Below, in pieces: positions 57,931 through 64,000 of a stretch of DNA of 64,000 nucleotides. The DNA comes from Sphingosinicella humi (GTDB lineage: Bacteria > Pseudomonadota > Alphaproteobacteria > Sphingomonadales > Sphingomonadaceae). The first letter of the stretch is position 1; each line of letters begins with the position of its first letter. Below the pieces are notes generated by a model that saw nothing but the letters and a program-made list of their open reading frames with translations, had not been told where the DNA came from and searched no databases. The stretch lies in NCBI RefSeq assembly GCF_003129465.1, contig NZ_QFFF01000002.1, positions 62,001 through 126,000 of the forward strand, read 5' to 3'. Made by a program: the position numbers and the translations under genes.

Positions 57931-58554
57931 GTGGCCGGACGGTTCATAAGCCTCGAAGGCGGGGAGGGGGTCGGCAAGTCGACCCAGATCAAGCGGCTGG
58001 CCGAAGCGCTGCGCGCCCGCGGCCATGAAGTTGTGGAGACGCGCGAGCCGGGCGGCAGTCCGGGCGCAGAGGCGATCCGCAAGCTGCTGCTGGAGGGGGA
58101 GGCGGAGCGCTGGACGGCCGAGACCGAGACTCTGCTCTTCGCCGCTGCGCGCGCCGACCATGTCGCCCGCACCATCCGGCCAGCGCTCGCTCGCGGAGCC
58201 TGGGTGCTGACCGATCGTTTCCTCGACAGCTCGCTCGCCTATCAGGGCGGCGCCGGCGGAGTAGGGGAGGCGGCGATCCGCCAGCTTCACGCCATCGGCA
58301 GCGGCGGGCTGCTGCCGGACCGGACATTGCTCCTTCGCCTCCCTGCCGAATCCGCCGCCGCGCGCGCCTCGACCCGCGACGGCGGCGCCGGCGACCGCAT
58401 CGGCGGTCGGGATGCCTCCTATCACGCAAGGGTCGCGGCGGCCTTCGAAGCGCTCGCCGCCCAGGAGCCGGAACGTTTCCGCCCCGTGGACGCGAGCGGC
58501 CCGGCCGGCGACGTCACCGAGCGCATCTTGGCGGCGCTCGCCGACCTTCTGTGA
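57931..58554 (+). CDS. tmk: Thymidylate kinase
   Basis: Tmk phosphorylates dTMP to dTDP. The 207-aa protein, GTG start, has the P-loop LEGGEGVGKSTQIKRLAEAL, the substrate motif WVLTDRFLDSSLAYQGG, and a LID region (TRDGGAGDRIGGRD) without the extra Arg of the E. coli type. It overlaps holB by 4 bp (GTGA), the order tmk-holB being common in bacteria. Confidence 0.95.
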   Translation: MAGRFISLEGGEGVGKSTQIKRLAEALRARGHEVVETREPGGSPGAEAIRKLLLEGEAERWTAETETLLFAAARADHVARTIRPALARGAWVLTDRFLDSSLAYQGGAGGVGEAAIRQLHAIGSGGLLPDRTLLLRLPAESAAARASTRDGGAGDRIGGRDASYHARVAAAFEALAAQEPERFRPVDASGPAGDVTERILAALADLL

Positions 58555-59534
58555 CCCCGCTGTTCGGCCATGACGCCGCCGTGGCGGCCTTTCGCGACGG
58601 AATGGCCAGCGGGCGGCTGCACCATGCCTGGCTGATCACCGGCCCTGTCGGCGTCGGCAAGGCCCTGTTCGCGGAAAAGGCGGCGCTGAGGGTGCTGGCG
58701 GAGGGGGCGGGGCCGCCGGTCAGCGCGCCGGGACTGGACGTGCCGGACGAGCATCCGATCGCCAAGCTGGTCGAGGCCGGAAGCCATCCGGACCTGATGC
58801 GCCTGGAGCGGCTGGCCAAGGCGAGCGGCGACGGATTGGCCCGCAGCATCACCATCGATCAGGTAAGGGGGCTGCAGCGTCTCTTCTCCACCACGCCTTC
58901 GCTCTCGCCCTGGCGGGCGGTCATCATCGATTCGGTCGACGATCTCGAACGCGGCGGCGCCAACGCCCTGCTCAAGAATCTCGAGGAGCCGCCACCCAAC
59001 AGCCTTTTCCTGCTGGTCAGCCATGCCCCGGAACGGCTGCTGCCGACGATCCGCTCGCGTTGCCGTCAGCTGCGTCTCAACGCGCTTGACGATGCCGCCA
59101 TGACGTCAGCCTTGCAGGCGGCGCTTCCGGACGCCGACGCCGCGGAGATCGCCGCCCTGCGCGAAATCGGGGAGGGTTCACCGGGGCGCGCCATCGCCTA
59201 TCGCGGCCTCGACATCGGCGCGCTCGACAAGGCCATGCGCGAGATCGCCGCCCAGGGCGATCCCACCAACGCCCGGCGGAGCGCGCTCGCCCACAGCCTT
59301 TCGCTGAAGGCGGCCCAGCCCCGCTATGAGGCGTTTCTCGCCCGCGCCCCGTCGCTCATCGCAGAATCGGCGAAGTTGCGGCGGGGCGCGGCGCTCGCCG
59401 AGGCGCTCCGACTGTGGGAAAGGGCGTCTGCCCTCGCCGGCAGCGCGACGCGCCTCTCGCTCGATCCCCAGAGCGTCGTCTTCGAGCTGGCCGGAATGCT
59501 CGCGGCGCTTGCACCCGAAAAAGCCCGGCTCTGA
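58551..59534 (+). CDS. holB: DNA polymerase III subunit delta'
   Basis: Delta' is part of the clamp-loader complex. The 327-aa AAA+ protein has GHDAAVAAFRDGMASGRLHH followed by the P-loop GPVGVGKALFAEKAAL, then IDQVRGLQRLFSTTPSLSPW, the Walker B-like VIIDSVDDLERGGANALLK and NLEEPPPNSLFLLVSH with the sensor-1 region and TIRSRCRQL. The GTG start lies inside the tmk stop. A family C palindrome separates it from metG. Confidence 0.92.
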   Translation: MTPLFGHDAAVAAFRDGMASGRLHHAWLITGPVGVGKALFAEKAALRVLAEGAGPPVSAPGLDVPDEHPIAKLVEAGSHPDLMRLERLAKASGDGLARSITIDQVRGLQRLFSTTPSLSPWRAVIIDSVDDLERGGANALLKNLEEPPPNSLFLLVSHAPERLLPTIRSRCRQLRLNALDDAAMTSALQAALPDADAAEIAALREIGEGSPGRAIAYRGLDIGALDKAMREIAAQGDPTNARRSALAHSLSLKAAQPRYEAFLARAPSLIAESAKLRRGAALAEALRLWERASALAGSATRLSLDPQSVVFELAGMLAALAPEKARL

Positions 59535-59535
59535 C

Positions 59536-59651
59536 CGTCATCCGGGCAAAAGCCGGGATCCAGGAACGCGCTACGAGCAGCATAGGCGATCAAATCATCG
59601 CTTCACCTGATTTCACCGGTGTTCTTGGGCCCGGCTTTCGCCGGGATGACG
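59536..59651. repeat. Palindromic intergenic repeat, family C
   Basis: The left arm CGTCATCCGGGCAAAAGCCG (continuing GGATCCAGGAACGC) is complementary, with mismatches, to the right arm GTGTTCTTGGGCCCGGCTTT (continuing CGCCGGGATGACG). It lies 2 bp after the holB stop and before metG. It has diverged more than the copy at 25432-25541. Confidence 0.85.
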
Positions 59652-59698
59652 GGAAGGGGGCTTGAACGGCGGCCCCATAATGCGCCAGAGCCGGGGCG

Positions 59699-61258
59699 AT
59701 GACCCAGCCCTTCTATATCACCACCGCCATCAACTATCCCAACGGACGCCCGCACATCGGCCATGCCTATGAGGCGATCGCGACCGACGTCGTTGCCCGC
59801 TTCCAGCGCCAGCGTGGGCGCGACGTCTTCTTCATGACCGGCACCGACGAGCATGGCCTGAAGATGGCCCAGACGGCGCGGGAGAAGGGCGTCACGCCGG
59901 CGGCGCTTGCCGAAGAGATGACGTCCTATTTCAAGGCGATGGACGAGCGTCTCAACATCTCCTGCGACCGCTTCATCCGCACCACCGAGCCCGACCATCA
60001 CCGCGCCAGCCAGGCCCTGTGGCAGGCGATGGTCGACGCGGGCGACGTTTATCTCGGCCGCTACGAAGGCTGGTACTCGGTCCGCGACGAAGCCTATTAT
60101 GACGAGAAGGAGCTGGTCACCGCGGAGACCGGCGAAAAGCTTTCCCCCCAGGGAACGCTCGTCGAATGGACGGTCGAGGAGAGCTGGTTCTTCCGCCTCT
60201 CCAAATATCAGGAGCCGCTGCTCCGCCATTATCGCGACAATCCGGGCTTCATCCGCCCGGAGACGCGCCGCAACGAAGTGATGCGCTTCGTCGAAGGCGG
60301 ACTGTCGGACCTCTCCATTTCGCGCACCAGCTTCGATTGGGGGGTCAAGGTCCCCGGCGACGAGCGGCATGTGATGTATGTCTGGGTGGACGCCCTCACC
60401 AATTATCTGACCGGCCTCGGCTATCCCGAGCACACAGAAGCCTTCAAGCGTTTCTGGCCCGCCGATATCCACGTCATCGGCAAGGACATCGTCCGCTTCC
60501 ACGCCGTCTACTGGCCCGCCTTTCTGATGTCGGCGGGTCTGCCCCTGCCCAAACAGGTGTTCGGCCATGGATTCCTCCTCCACCGCGGCGAGAAGATGTC
60601 GAAGTCGGTCGGCAACGTCGTCGATCCGCTCGATCTCGTGGAAGCCTTCGGCGTCGACCAACTCCGCTATTTCCTGCTACGCGAGATAACCTTCGGCCAG
60701 GATGGCAGCTACAGCGCCGAGGCGATCGTCAACCGAGTCAATGCCGATCTCGCGAACAGCTTCGGCAATCTCGCGCAGAGAACTTTGTCTTTCATTGCAA
60801 AGAATTGCGATGGTGTGTTACCGCTCGATGGAAAGAGCGATGCTGCCGACGCGGCGTTGCTCGCCCAAGTAAGGGAAGTGGTGAGCCGTGACATGCCCGC
60901 CCATTTCGAAGCGCTGGAACTGAGCCAAGGCATCGAAGGATGGCTGAAGGCCGTCTTCGCCTGCAATCAATATATCGATGCCCAGGCGCCCTGGACGCTC
61001 CGCAAGACCGATCCGGAGCGGATGACGGCCGTGCTGGCGACGCTCTACCGCGCGATCCGGGATCTCGCCATCGCGATCCGGCCGGTCATCCCTGACTCGG
61101 CCGACAATTTGCTCGATCAGATGGGCGTGCCGGAAGCGGAGCGGGACTATGCGGCGCTGGAGGACGGCGGCAGCTACGAGCGGCTGGCCGGTTCCGGCTT
61201 CAAGCTGGAGACGCCCAGGCCCATATTCCCCCGGCTGGAGATGCCGGCGGACGGCTGA
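59699..61258 (+). CDS. metG: Methionyl-tRNA synthetase
   Basis: MetRS charges tRNA-Met. The 519-aa protein has the class I motifs PHIGHAYEA (HIGH) and GEKMSKSVGNVVDP (KMSKS). The knuckle region YEGWYSVRDEAYYDEKEL has no cysteines, so this form has no zinc site there, and there is no C-terminal tRNA-binding domain. It is transcribed with holB upstream and tatD downstream (20 bp). Confidence 0.95.
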   Translation: MTQPFYITTAINYPNGRPHIGHAYEAIATDVVARFQRQRGRDVFFMTGTDEHGLKMAQTAREKGVTPAALAEEMTSYFKAMDERLNISCDRFIRTTEPDHHRASQALWQAMVDAGDVYLGRYEGWYSVRDEAYYDEKELVTAETGEKLSPQGTLVEWTVEESWFFRLSKYQEPLLRHYRDNPGFIRPETRRNEVMRFVEGGLSDLSISRTSFDWGVKVPGDERHVMYVWVDALTNYLTGLGYPEHTEAFKRFWPADIHVIGKDIVRFHAVYWPAFLMSAGLPLPKQVFGHGFLLHRGEKMSKSVGNVVDPLDLVEAFGVDQLRYFLLREITFGQDGSYSAEAIVNRVNADLANSFGNLAQRTLSFIAKNCDGVLPLDGKSDAADAALLAQVREVVSRDMPAHFEALELSQGIEGWLKAVFACNQYIDAQAPWTLRKTDPERMTAVLATLYRAIRDLAIAIRPVIPDSADNLLDQMGVPEAERDYAALEDGGSYERLAGSGFKLETPRPIFPRLEMPADG

Positions 61259-61278
61259 TCCTCTATGGAAGCTGAGCG

Positions 61279-62055
61279 ATGTTCATCGATAGCCACTGCC
61301 ACCTGAACTACAAAGGCCTGGTCGAGGACCAGCAGGGTGTGCTGGAGCGCGCGCGGGCGGCGGGCGTCGAGACGATGCTCAACATCTCCACCCGTGCGTC
61401 CGAATGGGACGAGGTGATCGGCCTGGCCGAGCGGGAAGGGGACGTCTGGGCCTCGGTAGGCATCCACCCCCACGAGGCGGATGTTCATCCCGACATCGAG
61501 ACCGCGACGCTGGTCGAGCGCGCCCGGCATCCGCGGGTCGTCGGCATCGGCGAGAGCGGCCTCGACTTCTACTACGACCATTCCGACCGCGACCGGCAGC
61601 GCGAGAGCTTCCGCGCCCATATCGCTGCTGCGCGGGAAAGCGGCCTTCCCCTCATCGTCCATACCCGCGACGCCGAGGAAGACACCCACGCCATCCTCGC
61701 CGACGAGATGGGGAAGGGGGCCTTCACCGGCGTCATCCACTGCTTCACCGCCAGCGCAGACTTCGCCCGCAAGGCGCTGGATCTGGAGCTCTATATTTCC
61801 ATCTCGGGCATCGTGACCTTCAAGAACGCCAAGGATCTCCAGGAAACGGCGAAGGGGCTGCCGCTCGACAAGCTGCTGATCGAGACGGACTCGCCCTTTC
61901 TCGCGCCTGTCCCGCACCGGGGAAAGCCGTGTGAGCCGGCCTATGTCGCCGACACGGCTCGCTTTCTGGCGGACCTGCGCGGAGAAACCATCGAGCAGTT
62001 GTCGGCCGCTACCAGCGCCAATTTCCGCACGCTGTTCGCCAAGGCGGCGGCGTGA
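61279..62055 (+). CDS. TatD family metal-dependent hydrolase
   Basis: The 258-aa TIM-barrel deoxyribonuclease-like hydrolase has metal ligands in FIDSHCHLNYKGL, WASVGIHPHEAD, IGESGLDFYYD, LIVHTRDAEEDT, GVIHCFTASADFA and IETDSPFLAPVPHRGKPCEP, the complete TatD set. TatD-type enzymes have 3'-5' exonuclease or D-aminoacyl-tRNA-like activities in different reports. It overlaps the MBL gene by 4 bp, in the conserved metG-tatD-MBL order of alphaproteobacteria. Confidence 0.93.
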   Translation: MFIDSHCHLNYKGLVEDQQGVLERARAAGVETMLNISTRASEWDEVIGLAEREGDVWASVGIHPHEADVHPDIETATLVERARHPRVVGIGESGLDFYYDHSDRDRQRESFRAHIAAARESGLPLIVHTRDAEEDTHAILADEMGKGAFTGVIHCFTASADFARKALDLELYISISGIVTFKNAKDLQETAKGLPLDKLLIETDSPFLAPVPHRGKPCEPAYVADTARFLADLRGETIEQLSAATSANFRTLFAKAAA

Positions 62056-62816
62056 AGCTCCGAATCCTCGGCTGCGGCACTTCCTCAGGCGTTCCCAGGA
62101 TCGGCAATGATTGGGGCCGCTGCGACCCCAGGGAACCGAAGAACCGCCGCCGACGCGTCTCTATTCTGATCGAGCGGGCGGAAACGCGCATCCTCGTCGA
62201 CACGAGCCCGGATCTGCGCGAACAACTGCTCGACGCCGACGTCGCCGATCTCGATGCGGTGATCTGGACCCACGATCATGCCGATCATTGTCACGGCATC
62301 GACGATCTGCGGCAGGTCTTCCATGCGCGAGGCGCGCCCATTCCCGGCTATGCCCGCGCCGATACGCTGGCGACGCTCGAAAACCGCTTCGGCTATGCGC
62401 TTGAAGGCAATGATGGTTATCCCTCGGTCGTCGATGCTGCGCTGCTTCCGGACGCGTTAGCGATCGGCGCCATACAAGTGCGGGTCGTGGACCAGCCGCA
62501 CGGGTCGATCTCATCGGCAGGACTCCGCTTCGACGCCGGCGGGAGGTCGATTGGATATTCTACGGACTTCAATGTCTTAACCGGCGACATGGCCACGCTG
62601 TTCAAAGGCGTCGACGTGTGGATCGTCGATGCACTCCGCCGCCATCCGCACCCGACCCACCCGCATCTCCAGCAGGCGCTCGACTGGATCGATGCGGTTC
62701 AGCCGGGCCGCGCCATATTGACGCATATGGACAACAGCATGGACTATGCCGAGCTGATGGCGGAACTCCCGCAGGGTGTGGAGCCGGGCTATGACGGGCT
62801 CGAGGCGGAATTGTGA
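62052..62816 (+). CDS. MBL-fold metallohydrolase (PhnP-like)
   Basis: The 254-aa metallo-beta-lactamase-fold protein has the metal motif WTHDHADHCHGIDDLRQ (HxHxDH), an early GCGTSSGVPRIGNDWGRCD, YSTDFNV and the late ILTHMDNSMDY. It resembles the PhnP/RNase Z-like phosphodiesterases, and the substrate is probably a phosphodiester. GTG 62052 lies inside the tatD stop, and its own stop overlaps the next gene by 4 bp. Confidence 0.88.
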   Translation: MKLRILGCGTSSGVPRIGNDWGRCDPREPKNRRRRVSILIERAETRILVDTSPDLREQLLDADVADLDAVIWTHDHADHCHGIDDLRQVFHARGAPIPGYARADTLATLENRFGYALEGNDGYPSVVDAALLPDALAIGAIQVRVVDQPHGSISSAGLRFDAGGRSIGYSTDFNVLTGDMATLFKGVDVWIVDALRRHPHPTHPHLQQALDWIDAVQPGRAILTHMDNSMDYAELMAELPQGVEPGYDGLEAEL

Positions 62817-63412
62817 ACGACGGAGATCAAGCCGCTAATTTCATTTATCTTCTGGGTGTGCTGGTACTTGTCGGCAGCGCCCTCATGGTGCGGCGCATCC
62901 CGATCCGACAGGGTCTCAAGATGGGCCTCGCATGGGTCCTCATCTTCCTGGCCATCTTCGTCGTCTTCGCGCTGCGGAGCGACTTCGCCGCTTTAGGCGA
63001 CCGCCTCATGCAGTCGGCGCAGGGGCCGGCGACGCCGGTGCAGCAAGGCGAGACGCTGCGTGTCCGCCAGGCCATGGACGGCCATTTCTGGGTCGACGCC
63101 GAACTCAATGGCGAGACGGTCCGCTTCCTGGTCGACAGCGGCGCCACCACCACGAGCCTGTCCACGGCGACCGCGCGGCGAGCCGGCATCGAGCCCAGCG
63201 GCGGCTTTCCCGCCATCGTCCAGACCGCCAACGGCACCGTCGCCGTTCAGCGCGGCCGCGCCGATCGGATCCAGGTAGGCTCGATCGTCCGCGAAGGTCT
63301 GGCCGTCCACATCTCGGACGGCTTCGGCGACACCAATGTCCTCGGCATGAATTTCCTCTCGTCGCTTTCCGGCTGGGGCGTCGAGGACGGCTGGCTGATC
63401 TTGCGGCCATGA
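62813..63412 (+). CDS. Retropepsin-like membrane aspartic protease (TIGR02281 type)
   Basis: The 199-aa protein has two N-terminal transmembrane helices (residues 10-27 and 37-54), then a soluble clan AA domain with the catalytic Asp in FLVDSGATTTSLS and LGMNFLSSLSGW near the end, the pattern of the alphaproteobacterial TIGR02281 family. Only one catalytic Asp is present, so a homodimer is expected. GTG 62813 overlaps the MBL stop. The dif-like site begins 40 bp after the stop. Confidence 0.87.
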   Translation: MNDGDQAANFIYLLGVLVLVGSALMVRRIPIRQGLKMGLAWVLIFLAIFVVFALRSDFAALGDRLMQSAQGPATPVQQGETLRVRQAMDGHFWVDAELNGETVRFLVDSGATTTSLSTATARRAGIEPSGGFPAIVQTANGTVAVQRGRADRIQVGSIVREGLAVHISDGFGDTNVLGMNFLSSLSGWGVEDGWLILRP

Positions 63413-63451
63413 GCCGGGGGAGCGAAAGCCCATCTCCTTGGCTCTATCTGT

Positions 63452-63479
63452 ATTTTACATAATGTATATTATCGGACTT
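63452..63479 (-). other. Candidate chromosomal dif site (XerCD recombination site)
   Basis: On the minus strand the 28 bp divide into AAGTCCGATAA (XerC arm), TATACA (centre) and TTATGTAAAAT (XerD arm). The XerD arm matches E. coli dif (TTATGTTAAAT) at 10 of 11 bases, and the plus strand shares the 15-bp core CATAATGTATATTAT with E. coli dif. The AT-rich 28 bp stands out in GC-rich DNA. It lies 4 bp before the mazG start. Confidence 0.75.
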
Positions 63480-63483
63480 AAAG

Positions 63484-64000
63484 ATGACCCAGACTGAAGG
63501 GGCCCCACACGCCTCCCTCGACGATCTCGTCGCCGTCATGCGCCGGCTTCGCGACCCGGAGACCGGATGCGAATGGGACCGCGTCCAGACGTTCGAGACG
63601 ATCGCTCCCTATACGATCGAGGAAGCCTATGAAGTCGCCGATGCGATCCGCCGTAGCGACATGGCGGACCTCAAGGACGAGCTTGGGGATCTCCAGCTCC
63701 AGGTCGTCTATCACGCCCGCATCGCCGAGGAACTCGGCGCCTTCGACATCGATGACGTCATGGCGTCGATCACCGCCAAGATGATCCGCCGCCACCCGCA
63801 CATCTTCGGCGATCAGGCGGAAAGCCCCGGCTGGGAAGCCTTGAAGGCCGAGGAACGCGGCCGGCACGAGGACAAGAGCGCGCTCGCCCATGTCGCCCAG
63901 GCGTTGCCGGCGCTGAAGCGCGCCGACAAGCTTCAGAAGCGCGCCGCCCGCGTCGGCTTCGACTGGCCGGATGCCAGCGGCCCGCGCGCGAAGATCATCG
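63484..64000 (+). CDS. mazG: Nucleoside triphosphate pyrophosphohydrolase MazG, 5' part
   Basis: MazG hydrolyses NTPs/dNTPs to monophosphates. The first 172 codons are present and run off the window. From ATG 63484 it starts MTQTEGAPHASLDDLVAVMR, then LRDPETGCEWDRVQTFETIA with the family's CxWD motif, the metal-binding EEAYEVADAI and LKDELGDLQLQVVYHARI (E-x-x-E and E-x-x-D), and RRHPHIFGD. The dif-like site sits between its start and the upstream gene. Confidence 0.93.
   Translation, partial: MTQTEGAPHASLDDLVAVMRRLRDPETGCEWDRVQTFETIAPYTIEEAYEVADAIRRSDMADLKDELGDLQLQVVYHARIAEELGAFDIDDVMASITAKMIRRHPHIFGDQAESPGWEALKAEERGRHEDKSALAHVAQALPALKRADKLQKRAARVGFDWPDASGPRAKII

Noticed and set aside
63448-63483. 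AT-rich stretch before mazG as an ordinary promoter
   Set aside because: The 28-bp arm-centre-arm layout and the shared core with E. coli dif explain it better, although it may also serve as a promoter.

Overview
The window is ordinary, GC-rich core chromosome of an alphaproteobacterium, most likely a sphingomonad (Sphingomonadales). The evidence is the CckA-type hybrid kinase, the content of the bamA region (bamA, an OmpH/Skp gene and fabZ abut with no lpxD, lpxA or lpxB, as expected in a group that uses glycosphingolipids instead of LPS), the GTTC-N7-GTTC SOS operators, and several families of intergenic palindromic repeats. I see no prophage, CRISPR array, insertion sequence or secretion island.

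Layout. 1-8.3 kb: start of rnd (minus), aspS, a PPK2 kinase, an EF-hand-like lipoprotein, greB, a soluble lytic transglycosylase, dapA, smpB and a DUF2062 protein. 8.4-15.3 kb: M13 peptidase, CckA and a single-domain receiver, an alpha/beta hydrolase, and recA behind an SOS operator. 15.4-31.7 kb: MFS exporter, arginase-fold hydrolase, GST, SDF symporter, a degenerate EF-G paralogue, alaS, DUF763, a CPA2 antiporter beside the collapsed remains of a second one, a GNAT-nitrilase fusion, and icd. 31.9-33.5 kb: psd-pssA, followed tail to tail by a 28-codon membrane peptide under its own SOS-type promoter. 33.7-44.7 kb: a translation and envelope run, rpsB, tsf, pyrH, frr, uppS, cdsA, dxr, rseP, bamA, ompH, fabZ, mostly with 1-4 bp overlaps. 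44.7-49.3 kb: a riboswitch-controlled cobalamin uptake operon (btuB, btuF, btuC, btuD types). 49.4-55.5 kb: rpmE, GNAT, an XRE regulator, a CaiB CoA-transferase with glutaryl-CoA dehydrogenase, a TPR/HEYAH protein and tRNA-Ser(UGA). 55.6-64 kb: MltB, D-Ala-D-Ala carboxypeptidase, tmk, holB, metG, tatD, an MBL hydrolase, an aspartic protease, a dif-like XerCD site, and the start of mazG.

Three observations stand out. First, the 28-aa hydrophobic peptide at 33370-33456: its promoter carries GTTC-N7-GTTC between a perfect -35 and a weak -10, and the operator resembles the one upstream of recA. It looks like a DNA-damage-induced small membrane protein, analogous to Caulobacter SidA. Second, a 28-bp dif-like site at 63452-63479, with GGGNAGGG motifs in the preceding 5.5 kb pointing mostly towards it, which suggests the window ends at the replication terminus. 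Third, the palindromic repeats have altered genes: one copy encodes the last residues of the DUF763 protein and another supplies an alternative upstream start for the CoA-transferase.

The only stretches near or above 300 bp without a large gene are 49007-49408 (cobalamin riboswitch and rpmE leader) and 33374-33674 (SOS peptide and rpsB leader). The 253-bp gap at 21875-22127 holds nothing I can name.
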